From Euleptes europaea (Eukaryota > Chordata > Lepidosauria > Squamata > Sphaerodactylidae): a stretch of DNA of 64,000 nucleotides. Under the pieces are notes generated by a model. The model was not told where the DNA came from. It was given only the letters and a program-made list of their open reading frames with translations, and searched no databases. The stretch's first letter is position 1. Each line of letters opens with the position of its first letter. Location: positions 69,079,524 through 69,143,523 of the forward strand of contig NC_079321.1 of the NCBI RefSeq assembly GCF_029931775.1. The letters are read 5' to 3'. The position numbers and the translations under genes were made by a program. This document shows, piece after piece, positions 56,701 through 64,000 of this stretch.

Positions 56701-58069
56701 AGTTACTGAAGACTGTTCATCAAAATGGTTGAAATATAAACACGATCAGGCTGCAGATTGCCAAGGAAGAGTCGTTGCTGCTATGGAAAGAGGTGGGATC
56801 ATCTTCATCAGGGGTGAAGGAGTAGGTGCTTACAACCCCAAGCTAAAATTGAAAAGCCTCCAAAGAAACCTGTTACTTCTCCATCCTCAGCTCCTCTTAC
56901 TAGTGGACCAGATACATCTTGATGATGACAGTCCCTTGGAGGTGGCAACCAGCTTCTTTCACAATGTGGATGTGCCTTTTGAAGAAACTGTGACTGATGA
57001 TGTCCATGGGGCCTTCATCAGGCAGCGAGATGGGACATACAAAATGTACTGGATGGATGACACTGGCTACAGTGAGAAAGCTGTTGTTGCCTCAAGACTG
57101 TATCCCAGAGGCTACCCTTACAATGGAACAAACTATGTGAATGTTACAACTCACCTGCGAAGCCCTATCACCAGAGCTGTTTATCTCTTCATTGGGCCTT
57201 CTGTAGATGTCCAAAGCTTTAATGTCCATGGGAATTCTCAGCAATTAGATGTTTTCATAACAACAGGCGAGCATGCCTATGCTGCTTATTTGTGGACTGG
57301 TGAGGATAAAAGCCACTCGGTCTTTGCACAAGTTATTGTGGACCGCCAAAAAATTCTATTTGACCGAACCTCTACCATTAGGAGTGCTGCAGCATCAGAG
57401 ATAAGGGATTATGTTGGGTTAGTAGAACAGAATCTACAGCATTTCAAGCCTGTCTTCCAGCAGCTGGAGAAGCAAATCCTTTCCCACGTACAGAACACCG
57501 ACAGCTTCAGAAAGACTGCTGAGCGATTGCTGCAGTTTTCAGATAAGAGACAGACAGAGGAAGCCATTGAAAGGATATTTGCAATCTCTCAGCAACAGCA
57601 GCAACAAGGCAGGGGAAAGAGGAACAGGAAGGTAGTTAAAGGGTTTGTTGATGCTGGCCCTGACATTTTTGCACAAATTGAAGTCAATGAAAGAAAAGTT
57701 CGTCAAAAGGCACAAACTTTGGCCGAAAAAGAATTGCCTGTGGATGAAGAAGAGGAGATGAAAGATCTTCTCGATTTTGCAGATATTACCTATAGGCAGC
57801 ATAAAAACAGTGTATTGATCAAAGGCCAATCTGGCCTGGCACAGATGTTGGCTACTGCTCGAAGCAGCTCTCCCTCAATGTCGGCATCGTACACCCGACT
57901 TTTCCTCATTCTGAACATAGTTATTTTCTTTGTCATGCTTGCAATGCAGGTGACCTGGTTTCAGAAGGCCAAGAGACTGCACGGCCAAAGATGTCTCTAT
58001 GCAGTCTTGCTTGTTGACAGCTGTATATTATTGTGGCTGTATTCTTCTTGTTCTCAGTCACAGTGCTAG
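32316..58069 (+). CDS. DSE: DSE, dermatan sulfate epimerase (five coding exons; CDS 32369-58069)
   Basis: The enzyme converts glucuronic acid to iduronic acid in chondroitin chains in the Golgi/ER lumen, producing dermatan sulfate. The joined exons (32369-32784, 50253-50506, 52564-52803, 54893-55100, 56317-58069) total 2871 nt and encode 956 residues; the human protein has 958. A signal peptide spans about residues 1-22, followed by the alginate-lyase-like toroid and beta-sheet domains and two C-terminal hydrophobic segments (about 901-921 and 933-951). Residues essential in the human enzyme keep their numbers: H205, Y261, H450 and Y473. H452, E470 and N481 (metal site, from memory of the human structure) are also present. 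N-glycosylation sequons occur at N183, N336, N642 and N648. A glutamine run lies at about 798-803, and the two-residue shortfall follows it. The frame is intact, so the gene looks functional. Its promoter could be the CpG island at 13.5 kb or the block at 30.7 kb. Confidence 0.97.
32328..32372 (+). promoter_or_regulatory. Upstream ORF overlapping the DSE start codon
   Basis: An ATG at 32328 opens a 14-codon frame ending in TGA at 32370-32372, which overlaps the DSE ATG at 32369 as ATGA. A second in-frame ATG lies at 32361. If exon 2 is included in the mRNA from 32316, ribosomes would meet this frame first. Such overlaps can lower main-frame translation or permit termination-reinitiation. Confidence 0.6.
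32785..33969. other. Start of DSE intron 2 (intron 32785-50252, 17.5 kb)
   Basis: No repeat or gene recognised in this first 1.2 kb of the intron. Confidence 0.5.
33970..34670 (+). repeat. Degenerate GC-rich tandem repeat (two unit types)
   Basis: From about 34000 to 34340 a roughly 60-75 bp unit recurs four to five times, each with a ccagctc/ccggctc/acagctc start, a g-rich run, 'gaggact' or 'aaggact' and a ccttattg/ccttg-like end. From about 34400 to 34670 a second unit of about 42 bp recurs with 'gagcagctcccagtgg' and 'ggctgggccc'. Overlapping reading frames in this area reflect the repeat. Confidence 0.6.
34680..36875. other. Unannotated part of DSE intron 2
   Basis: No gene or repeat family recognised. 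Confidence 0.45.
36876..37093 (-). repeat. Sauria-type SINE (tRNA head, Bov-B-like tail)
   Basis: On the minus strand: 'agagccagcgtggtgtagtg' (tRNA-like A box), 'gaaccaggttcagttcccc' (B box), 'gtgaccttgggtgactctca' and the tail 'ccataagtcagctgttactt'. Head and tail together match the Sauria SINE design. Confidence 0.85.
38010..39173 (-). mobile_element. Non-autonomous hAT, second copy, inserted in CR1
   Basis: The AT-rich part at 38020-38150 is the reverse complement of 10960-11110 in the first copy. The right end 'tttgccgaccactg' matches its terminus, and 'catgtggctcgcgagccc' matches its GC-rich start. The left terminus is missing its inverted repeat, so no clean target duplication is seen. 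The GC-rich interior differs from that of the first copy and contains the family-B palindrome at 38463-38645. Confidence 0.75.
38463..38645. mobile_element. Palindromic MITE, family B, near-perfect hairpin
   Basis: Two arms of about 83 bp (left from gggccgtttacgcac, right to gtgcgtaaatggccc) are almost identical inverted copies separated by a loop of about 17 bp. This would fold into a long hairpin. Two more diverged copies lie at 11382 and 14188. Confidence 0.9.
40702..40907 (-). mobile_element. MITE-like family C, copy 2
   Basis: It carries 'gggaaatacctggagattct', 'cggccattttctccaggtga', 'ggagatctccaactaccacc' and 'ggaggttggctgccct'. The flanks share ctctgaat, consistent with a target duplication of about 9 bp with one mismatch. 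Confidence 0.75.
41098..41316 (-). repeat. tRNA-derived SINE
   Basis: On the minus strand: 'tggttcagtggtagagcatc' (A box), 'caggttcaatccccgacatc' (B box) and the body 'gactgggaaggacct'-like text, ending 'gtataaggcagctttgtgtg' and 'ctcatgtg'. It is a full-length-looking copy with a tRNA-Ala-like head. Confidence 0.8.
41320..42876. other. Unannotated part of DSE intron 2
   Basis: A plus-strand frame runs from the SINE to 41671, but its start lies in the SINE and no domain is recognisable. A C-run/A-run lies at 42551-42568. Nothing else was recognised. Confidence 0.4.
42877..43093 (-). mobile_element. MITE-like family C, copy 3
   Basis: The ends are agggttgc and ggcaaccct. The interior 'gcagccatttctccaggtga' and 'ccgccacctggaggttggc' match the other copies. 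The flanking 9-mers aatgtgact and aatatgagt are similar and may be a decayed target duplication. Confidence 0.7.
43626..43897. mobile_element. Foldback MITE, family D
   Basis: Left 'gcatggctatttcctagtgg' and right (complement) 'gcatggctgtttcttcgcag' are imperfect inverted copies that continue through ggtcaccttgctctcc / ggtcgccttgcgctcc, about 110-120 bp per arm. No coding capacity. Unusually CpG-rich compared with the surrounding intron. Confidence 0.65.
44600..44626 (+). repeat. (AG)n microsatellite
   Basis: An uninterrupted ag run of about 13 units. Confidence 0.95.
44640..44735 (+). repeat. LINE-type 3' tail fragment
   Basis: 'ttgtaagctgtctcgggaat' and 'ggcagcataaaaatctgcta' followed by aataaat match the 3' ends common to reptile L2/CR1 elements. 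Only the tail is present. Confidence 0.4.
46912..47650 (-). mobile_element. L2-like LINE 3' region
   Basis: The plus-strand text begins with an inverted A-rich tail and 'taccccgccctttcccaacc'. It continues through a G/A-rich low-complexity stretch (47200-47260) into 'ataggccctgtggtactgag', 'cccaccaggctggggccaat' and 'aaggccctggtcctgg', phrases I associate with 3' untranslated parts of squamate L2 elements. No reverse transcriptase was seen. The family call is from memory of the pattern. Confidence 0.4.
47651..48768. other. Unannotated part of DSE intron 2
   Basis: Nothing recognised. Confidence 0.45.
48769..48957 (-). repeat. 5S-rRNA-derived SINE, diverged, with (TG)n tail
   Basis: On the minus strand: 'atctcagaagctaagcaggg' and the tail 'aataagtcggctgcgacttg', next to a (TG)n run at 48770-48789. 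The box C region is partly lost. Confidence 0.8.
48958..50145. other. End of DSE intron 2, unannotated
   Basis: A C/T-rich segment at 49600-49900 is open in several frames, but no domain was recognised. Possibly a repeat unknown to me. Confidence 0.4.
50146..50228 (+). repeat. A-rich tandem repeat (taaaa/ttaga units)
   Basis: Repeated ataaaataaaatt and ttagataaaa units end only 24 bp before the exon 3 acceptor, leaving a short pyrimidine tract (tgtctttgtctttcacag). Confidence 0.9.
50253..50506 (+). CDS. DSE: DSE second coding exon, codons 139-224
   Basis: Acceptor tttcacag and donor aag|gtatgt. The exon enters at phase 2 (completing Trp139) and leaves at phase 1. It encodes [15 protein letters not shown], the N183 sequon (NAS) and the active-site segment HNHQPTN with His205. 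Confidence 0.97.
50755..50880 (+). repeat. Dispersed repeat 'gccctgctggatcagac'
   Basis: The phrase 'gagccctgctggatcagact' followed by 'gtccagtatcctgctcccaa' is widespread in sauropsid genomes. The class was not determined. Confidence 0.5.
50914..51214 (-). repeat. tRNA-derived SINE with 13-bp TSD, copy 1
   Basis: On the minus strand: 'tgtggtgcagagtggtaagc' (A box), 'ctgagttcgatcctgacaga' (B box) and 'cggctcaaggttgactcagc', ending in ggactacctttacc. A perfect 13-bp target duplication cttattccattta flanks it (50901-50913 and 51215-51227). Confidence 0.9.
51313..51590. mobile_element. Possible LTR fragment
   Basis: The segment starts TGTCAAG and ends CGTGACA (TG...CA with short inverted ends), with a ttttaaaa TATA-like box in between. 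No target duplication and no partner LTR are visible. A tentative fossil call. Confidence 0.25.
51591..52563. other. DSE intron 3, remainder
   Basis: No further repeat or gene recognised in this part of the intron. Confidence 0.45.
52564..52803 (+). CDS. DSE: DSE third coding exon, codons 224-304
   Basis: Acceptor ttctgttcag and donor ccag|gtcagt, phase 1 at both ends. It encodes [11 protein letters not shown] through MYRTVLPG and contains the catalytic Tyr261 in [11 protein letters not shown]. Confidence 0.97.
52885..53080 (+). repeat. 'caccttaaagactaac' family, copy 3
   Basis: 'gtagacgtgttggtctgcaa', 'atagcaccttaaaagaccaa' and 'cttcttcgggttatct' follow the order of the copy at 20630. The right part repeats the motif in inverted form. 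Confidence 0.6.
53185..53265 (-). repeat. Bov-B-like tail fragment
   Basis: The plus-strand text 'cgacttcaagtcacagtcaa' and 'cttatggcgaccccgcaggg' is the inverted Bov-B-like tail shared by Sauria and 5S SINEs. Confidence 0.6.
53270..54892. other. DSE intron 4, remainder
   Basis: A GC-rich segment (53270-53880) is open in several frames on both strands without a recognisable domain. The rest is AT-rich and unrecognised. Confidence 0.4.
54893..55100 (+). CDS. DSE: DSE fourth coding exon, codons 304-373
   Basis: Acceptor ttttcctcatag and donor ctctg|gtacga. The exon enters at phase 1 and leaves at phase 2. It encodes [17 protein letters not shown], the N336 sequon and [20 protein letters not shown]. 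The frame continues past the donor, but that read-through does not match the family; the splice to 56317 restores the match. Confidence 0.96.
55361..55660 (+). repeat. tRNA-derived SINE, copy 2
   Basis: 'gtggcacagagcggtaagct' (A box), 'ctgagttcgatcccaacaga' (B box) and 'ggcaaaccaccccataaaac', ending near taccgttacctttt. Same family as 50914-51214, in the opposite orientation. Confidence 0.88.
55661..56316. other. End of DSE intron 5
   Basis: No repeat recognised. The acceptor tttcattttgtgaaag is weaker than the others because of its purine-rich last bases, but the protein match fixes it. Confidence 0.55.
56317..58069 (+). CDS. DSE: DSE last coding exon, codons 373-956 and stop
   Basis: A single 1753-nt exon carries 61% of the protein. 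It begins at the second half of Trp373 (followed by [12 protein letters not shown]) and ends CSQSQC before TAG at 58067-58069. It contains the catalytic H450 ([11 protein letters not shown]) and Y473, the sequons N642 and N648, the Gln run at about 798-803, basic linkers and both C-terminal membrane segments. A large terminal coding exon is the normal arrangement for DSE. Confidence 0.98.
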
Positions 58070-59515
58070 CTAAAAGACCAGGAGCTTCTTGACCATTTTA
58101 TGATTAGATATGTCTGTGTCATTCAGTTACCCTAACATGGACTGAGCTTGTTTTGTTCTGACACATTCCAGGAAACAGCTGCAGAATGACTGGATCCTTG
58201 CAGTCAGGGAAGGTAAAAGATAATGGGCATTGGACACATTTCTCAGAGAACAAAGTGCCATCTAGGCATGGGTCAAGTTGAGATTTGGCCTTTGAATGAA
58301 TGTCATGCATCTTTGTTCTGAACTCAGTGTGTGGCATCGTACTTTCTTCTTCAAAAGGAAAAATTCCTGCCTTTTAAGAGTTGTTTCCTAATTTTTGTTT
58401 GTATGTGTCAGCAGCCTCTTGTCTAATTATTGACAAAGGCAAAAAGGATTTTAACTGGTGAATGGGTTTCATCCCTTCCGCAAACCCAAAGAGGAGTATA
58501 ATGAAAAGGGTTTGACAAAGTGTGCTGCAGATTCTGTTGTCACTTCTTGTCTTCCTTAAATTGTTGATGCTGCAATTAAAATGAAATACTTTCGAGCAGC
58601 CACCATCCAGAAAGAAGATAATGGCAGATGTTTGCTTTACCCCACCCCCTATTAGGAGCTTGTTAATCCTGTTCCTCCTTCCAGTGTGGTAGAAAGCCAG
58701 TTACGGCTAACAAAGAGCAGGATCCTCCGTCATGGTTGCCCCATCCTTAAATATCCTTAAATATGACCACCATAAGCCTCCACCCCATAATCCCCCTATT
58801 CCTCTTCACTTTCTGTTTATGAAAGGGATAAACAAAGACTTCAGTGTAACTTGGTCGGTGCCAGGCCAACTGATGGGCTTATGTGGCTGTACTATAGCCC
58901 TCATTGACCTATCCTCACAGGTGGAACTTCCATAGCATCTTCAGTGCTTTTCAGTGGACTCAATTTATACATTCAGCTGACAGCCAACAAATGTTGAGTG
59001 ACGAGGTGATATACATGAATATGAGGACCAGACCATAGCTTGCCTGAAGAAACCAGGATTGCATCTTGGGGAGAGGGTTGTGTGACAGGGATACCGGTGG
59101 GGTTGTATGGATAAGGGTGTAGGTATGCTTGCATGTGTGTTGGGTTTGCAGAGTGACTTCTGGAGAGAAGTTCCTGTTTTTCCGTGGGAATCTGTATTGG
59201 GAGGAGGTGATAGATAGACCTTTCATTTCTAGGACATCAAAGTTCCCACAGTATCAAACAGCTCTTTATATGAGAAGTAATATTGTTTCTAAAAGTATTG
59301 AATGTGCCAGTTTGGTGTGCGACAATCATGAGACTGGTTTTTAAATCCTGGCTATTTGAAAAGTAGAATGATCTGAAGAACTAGTTTATTATGGTATTGT
59401 TGAAGAAACAAATCTTCAAATACATTTTGCTAAATAAATAAATGTTTCAGTGATACAATTGTTTTACTTGTTGAGTTTTTGTACATCTGTTTAATAAAGG
59501 AATATTTTTGTTTTT
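58070..59515 (+). other. DSE: DSE 3' untranslated region with candidate poly(A) signals
   Basis: The sequence following the stop codon contains no recognisable repeat. AATAAA occurs near 59433 and, with a T/G-rich region behind it, at 59493-59498, which would put cleavage at about 59515. A further aataaa lies near 59585. Which signal is used cannot be read from sequence alone. Confidence 0.5.
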
Positions 59516-59769
59516 CCACATAGTGATCTTACAGAGTTTGTTATCGGGGGGCGGGGAGAGAGACTCAACAGCTTCAACATTTTGAATAAATAAAAACTAT
59601 CATGGCTGTTCAAAACCATTCATGCATCTATGGGCTGGTTTTCCATGCATCTATGGGTTGCATGAATGTCCAATGTCTTCTGGCCTGCCTCTCTCTGTTT
59701 CTCTGCTCTGGGCCACTTAAAAACGAAGATTTCAAAGCACCTGTTACACATATTTTTTATAATGGCATA

Positions 59770-60000
59770 TCGAGAGCCAGTGTGGTGTAGTGATTACACA
59801 GTTGGGCTAGCATCTGGGAGATGCAGGTTTGATTCCCTACTCTGCCATGGAAGCTCACTGGGTGACCTTGGGACAGTCACATAGTCTAAGCCTAACCTAC
59901 CTCACAGGGTTGTTGTGAGGATAAAATGAAGCAAAGGACAATGATATAAGTTGCTTTGGGCCCCCATGGGGGTGAGAGGTGGGGTATAATAAATAAATAA
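59770..60000 (+). repeat. tRNA-derived SINE with CR1/L2-like tail, near full length
   Basis: 'gagagccagtgtggtgtagt' (A box), 'tgcaggtttgattccctact' (B box), 'ctgggtgaccttgggacagt', 'cctcacagggttgttgtgag' and the tail ataaataaataaat. It is the most complete copy of this family in the window. Confidence 0.88.
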
Positions 60001-60228
60001 ATCTATAGCAATATTCAGTTGCCAATTTTTAAAAAACACCAAATAGTCCCCCCACCCCAGTGGTAAGGGGAGGAAATGATCACCATGGGCACTGGGTCAG
60101 GGAAAATGGCTGCCAAGTAGGTGGGAAAATACAAATTTTCTCACCCACATTGCAGCCAGCCAGGCTTTCCCAAAACTTCACACCAAAGCAGATTTGAGAA
60201 AGATTGGAAACGGGGAGAATCTCAGGAA
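60001..60228. other. Unannotated downstream stretch
   Basis: Nothing recognised. Confidence 0.4.
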
Positions 60229-60430
60229 TAGGGTTGCCAGCCTTCAGGTGGTGGCTGGAGATATCCCGCTATTACGACTGATCTCCAGGTGACACAGATA
60301 AGTTCACCTGGAGAAAATGGCCACTTTGGAAGGTGGACTCTATGGCATTATAGTCCACTGAAGTCTCTTCCCTCTCCAAACTCCACCCTCCTCAGGCTCC
60401 ATCCCCAAAATCTCCAGGTATTTCCCAGCC
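60229..60430 (+). mobile_element. MITE-like family C, copy 4, abutting an LTR fossil
   Basis: It starts agggttgccagccttcagg, carries 'gagaaaatggccactttgga' and 'cctcctcaggctccatcc', and stops at 'ccaggtatttcccagcc', where the LTR-element remnant begins. Confidence 0.75.
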
Positions 60431-61129
60431 CGGATCTGGTCGGGGGCGCGACCCTTCGGTTTCTTTGGCTTGGCTCCCTCCTCTTTAGGGTCCGGCTTCT
60501 CCGGCTCGTCCGGTTCCTTGGGGGCATCGGGGTTAGGGGTGGTGTCCTCGTCGGCTGACATTCTGTCCAAAGCGGTACAGCTGCAGTCCGAGAGGCAAAG
60601 ACTTGCAACTTAATGTGAGAGATCCCCCTCTCTGAGTTTGCTTCTCCAAATCAGTTGCTCAGACGTTGATACAGAAACAATCGATTTATTGAAGCCTTCA
60701 GGAGATGAGACAGGCACAGGTAGAAAGTTGCAAGTGAGGGGCTATACGGGTTTACAGAATATATTGACTCCAGGGCACTGGGGCACTGGGGTTCACACTT
60801 ATTGTTATGGGAAGTTACAAGCTTGGCATAATACAAAACATCAGACAGATCCCAGGAAGTCTGGGCGGCTATCACACTTCCAAGGCCGCATCGGCCTGAG
60901 GGAGTACTGGCAGGAAGAACAGCGGGGGGGGGGAAGATACATGGGCCATCAGGCCTGGCGCCTGAGACCAGAAGGTGTGAACTGCTTTTACGAGTTCACT
61001 GATAACACAGCAGGTGATGGAAAGCAGAGACACAAAGACAGAGACCCTCACAACAACCCTAGTCAGGAAGGGCACAAATGCACCAGAGTTCTGTGGAGAA
61101 GCAGAACACACACACCCCACTTCCTAACA
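60431..61129 (-). mobile_element. LTR-retroelement fossil: one LTR plus start of leader/gag
   Basis: 60614-61129 (516 bp) reads TG...CA on the minus strand, with an aataaa signal inside, and looks like an LTR. Immediately downstream on the minus strand a short acidic, Pro/Lys-rich reading frame starts (MSADEDTTPNPDAPKEP) and runs into the family-C copy. It is a fragment only; the rest of the element and a second LTR are absent. Family uncertain; gypsy-type is possible. Confidence 0.55.
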
Positions 61130-61330
61130 TCATTGAAGCCAAGGCAGATAACCCATATGGAAACAGCCAAAATCCAAAAGGGAGAACAAAATAATTGTGC
61201 TTAATAGTCTCTAAATTTAATATTTCTAAAAAGAAACTACTCAGCATATAAAATCTGAAAACGCAGTGTAGGTGGGCATTGTTTTTATGACACAAAATTA
61301 TGCACTACTTCCGGATTCTACTTACGTATC

Positions 61331-61361
<31 letters not shown>

Positions 61362-61765
61362 TTATGCATGCACACACACACACTTAATGGTATACAAATT
61401 TCTAGCATGAAATCAATTTTCTGAAATTTCTAGCATGAAATCAATTTTTACTTTTAACTTCAAAGGTCACGTTGGAAACTCTAGAGGGCCATCACGAGTA
61501 TTTCTGTTAGTGACTGATGGATCAGGTGAACAGTCATCCATATTACCACAATGAGGTCAGTGCATTCCTATACATTACAGAAGGAAAATCGAAAAGCAGA
61601 TGTAGATTCACTGAAAGCAGGAGTTTAAGGGAGGCAAGGGAACTATTGTTCCATCACAGGAGAAAATGTTTTTTTAAGACTAACCATATGAAAGCTGCTG
61701 CTTGAGGCTGGTCAAATCCTCTGAAGACGCTCTTGAAATAATACATCAGTGAAATGACCTGCAGG
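61130..61765. other. Unannotated stretch with microsatellite
   Basis: A (TG)n/(CA)n microsatellite lies at 61331-61383, and a short direct duplication (tttctagcatgaaatcaatt) at 61401-61450. No gene recognised. Confidence 0.5.
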
Positions 61766-61789
61766 TAGAGTTGCCAACCTCCAGGTGGT

Positions 61790-62434
61790 CAACCTAAGCA
61801 AAAAGGGCTCAGTGCTATAAAGTGAAACTGGCGAAAGAACAGCACTCAATATTCAAATTTCTGATATTAAACAGCATATATTAACAACAGAATAATAAGA
61901 CCAAAATGTGCAAATAAAAAACAATGAAAAATCACTGCATAAATACATGCATAACAAACAAGAAAGGACGCTATATACATGCACAGAAGGCTAGGAGAAA
62001 ATCCCTTACGTTTCCTGGCCTGATGAAATTGACAAGAGACCCTTCAATGAGGGAAAAAAATGTCAAATTGACTTATCCAAAGGTGAGTTTCCAAGCAAAA
62101 TTCGTAGCGTTATTCTTCCGCTATGCCGTTTGTAAGCCGTTTGTAGGCAGCTAGTCTTCCTTCTTCAGGTTCGGAAACCAACAATAGAACCGGAACGTGT
62201 TGTCTAGATCGTTTTAAGCACGTTTCGCTATGGGCTTCATCAGCCGTGAATGATTAAGTTGAATTGAATAAACCATAGTAGGCAAGAAATGACACTGGAC
62301 CATGGAGGTTCCTCACAAAGATCTCAAAAAGCGGATTTGCACCTGTATATTTTTGCACATTTTGGTCTTATTATTCTGTTGTTAATATATGCTGTTTAAT
62401 ATCAGAAATTTGAATATTGAGTGCTGTTCTTTCG
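61790..62434 (-). mobile_element. PLE insertion 3 with 16-bp TSD and inverted ends
   Basis: It is flanked by a perfect 16-bp duplication ccaacctccaggtggt (61774-61789 and 62435-62450). The arms at 61829-61914 and 62352-62437 are inverted copies with essentially no mismatch over about 85 bp. A hammerhead core lies on the minus strand at 62222-62246. No protein domain in the 645 bp, so it is non-autonomous. The near-identity of the arms suggests a young insertion. Confidence 0.7.
62222..62246 (-). ncRNA. Hammerhead ribozyme core in PLE 3
   Basis: The minus strand reads CTGATGA, a short stem-loop-like AGCCCATAGC, then GAAAC. Both invariant hammerhead blocks are intact. The short flanking CACG / CGTG may pair. 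Cleavage site and helix I were not verified by eye. Confidence 0.6.
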
Positions 62435-62649
62435 CCAACCTCCAGGTGGTGGCTGGAGATCTCCCACTTTTACTCCAGGCAACAGAGATCAGTTTACCTG
62501 GAGAAAATGGCCGCTTTGGAAGGTGGACTCTATGGCATTATACCCCGTTGAAGTCCCTTCCCCAAAAGCCTTCCCTCCTCAGGCTCCACCGCTCAAAATC
62601 TCCAGGAATTTCCCAACCCAAAACTGGCAACCTGACCTGCAGGATCTGT

Positions 62650-62715
62650 GGGCATACTATGGGCAATACTTTGGGCATACTATGGGCAATACTTTGGGCA
62701 TACTATGGGCAATTT
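62650..62715 (+). repeat. 23-bp tandem repeat, about 3 copies
   Basis: The unit catactatgggcaatacttt plus ggg recurs twice exactly and a third time partly. Confidence 0.9.
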
Positions 62716-62719
62716 GCCC

Positions 62720-64000
62720 ACTGAATGCACAGCAAAATGTGATCACTAGTTCAGTCATTTCGGCAACTGCTCTAAGTCTGGAGTGTTGATGCTGGGCAGT
62801 CCCGTATAGCATGTTGTTCATTTTTTAAAACCAGACGTTTCTCTGGTACAACCCACAACCAAGCCACAAATTCTATGAGGAGGAGAACTAGAGTTTCTTC
62901 AGGTGCTGGATGTTGGGAGATCTCTTACTGGATCCTCTCAGCATTTAAAACATGTAAATAGAAACTGAATTGGGCTCCTATTCAGATTGGCCCATACTGT
63001 TGGGGGGGAGTAAAAGAGGATTGACTCCCCCACCAATTGTGAAACAATCACCAGCTCCATCTAACTGTTTATAGCTTTTTATGAAATTAATTTTTTCTTG
63101 AAAGTTGTTTTAACAAACGTCCGGTTTAGTGTGATTCATTGGAGGACGTATTCAGGCTTTTCTCAGCCTCACTAGCAAGATGTTCGGAGCCTGGGTCCAT
63201 GAAAAAAAAAATGGGGTTGCTCCTTGTTATTTTGCAAAGTTTAAATAGTAAACATGAAATGCCCGCATTCATATGAATGAAACTCCTTTGCTCCAAATAA
63301 CGTTTTTATTGACATTACAATGACTGGGTTGGAGAGAGAGTTCACCGGAAGACATGTCCTGAATAAACAATGTATGTCTCTTTGAAAAATGTTTTCCTCT
63401 GTGTTCATATGGCAGCCAGAGAGCAGGTACTGAAGATCTGTTTCCCACTCTTTTTGTGTAGAGTAAAGCACCCCTTGAGAGACTGTCATTACATACTCAG
63501 CTTAAACAGAGAGTAAAGCTCCATTTGTCTTCCCAGAATATATTTACTAGCACTTAGATCTCTTTTATGTGACATGTAATCTACTAAACAACATTATCCC
63601 CCCCTACCAAAAACAACAACAACCAATAAACAATGAACAGCAGACCTTTGTTTCAAGCACATAAAGAGAAACACATGGAAAAGAATATTCTATTAACTCT
63701 GAAGACCTACAATGAGATCCAAAGTTTTTAAGGGAAATGTAGAAGTGTGGAAAAGGAAATGGGAGCTCATCACTCTCCTTCCTGTAATTGTCACCAATAT
63801 TTATTTTATGTTTAATTGTTAACAGATGCTCATAAATGGAAGAAGAAACCTTGATTATCGTATCCCTCCATGGGCTGATTCACAGGACCACAGTGACTTC
63901 CTCGTCATTTACTAAATTCTGTAATTGCATTGCAAAGTGATCCCTTGGCATACAGTTATCAGAAAGCCTCCAACTATCACTTGGTCCTCGGAGTCCACAG
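62720..64000. other. Unannotated downstream stretch
   Basis: No gene, exon or repeat recognised to the end of the window. Confidence 0.45.

Larger units (their letters stand above)
61766..62633 (+). mobile_element. MITE-like family C, copy 5, interrupted by a PLE
   Basis: The left piece (61766-61789) and the right piece (62435-62633) form one family-C copy flanked by the perfect 10-bp target duplication gacctgcagg (61756-61765 and 62634-62643). The PLE at 61790-62434 sits inside it. Confidence 0.8.

Noticed and set aside
60638-61204. 188-codon plus-strand frame
   Set aside because: It runs antisense through the LTR remnant and shows no recognisable domain.
1-64000. CRISPR array, operon or bacterial-type regulatory elements
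   Set aside because: Introns, SINEs and a vertebrate gene show this is animal nuclear DNA. No spaced identical repeats of the CRISPR kind were seen.

Overview
This window is vertebrate nuclear DNA, most likely from a squamate reptile and possibly a gecko. The evidence is (i) one host gene whose protein aligns residue for residue with vertebrate dermatan sulfate epimerase (DSE), and (ii) a dense set of squamate-style repeats. These include 5S-rRNA-derived SINEs with a Bov-B-like tail, several tRNA-derived SINEs, CR1 and L2 LINE pieces, hAT elements, Penelope-like (PLE) insertions, LTR fossils and several palindromic MITE families. 'Squamate' is well supported; 'gecko' is only an impression from the repeat mix.

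Layout. 1-11.6 kb is intergenic or far-upstream repeat DNA and includes a broken Ty3/gypsy fossil (about 6.5-9.7 kb, minus strand) and a hAT element with a perfect 8-bp target duplication (10373-11147). 11.6-15.1 kb is a large imperfect inverted duplication whose arms flank a 0.55-kb CpG island (13340-13885). That island is the best candidate in the window for the DSE promoter and first untranslated exon (possible splice donor at 13555/13556). 15.1-32.3 kb would then be intron 1. It holds nested LINE/LTR insertions, PLE foldbacks and, at 30.7-31.1 kb, a TATA/CCAAT promoter-like block only 1.2 kb upstream of the first coding exon.

DSE is complete in coding terms. Five coding exons (32369-32784, 50253-50506, 52564-52803, 54893-55100, 56317-58069) join in frame to 2871 nt, or 956 codons plus stop. 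All splice sites are GT-AG with consistent phases. Residues known to be catalytic in the human enzyme (H205, Y261, H450, Y473) fall at the same numbers. A 14-codon upstream ORF in the first coding exon ends on a TGA that overlaps the DSE start codon (ATGA). The 3' UTR probably ends near 59.5 kb.

59.5-64 kb is downstream repeat-rich DNA: a SINE, an LTR with the start of a leader/gag region, and a PLE inserted inside a MITE. No second host gene was recognised. The most notable non-gene signals are the inverted duplication around the CpG island, whose two arms act as filled and empty sites for later insertions, and a set of four PLE-type insertions with 13-16 bp target duplications, two of which carry complete hammerhead-ribozyme core motifs.
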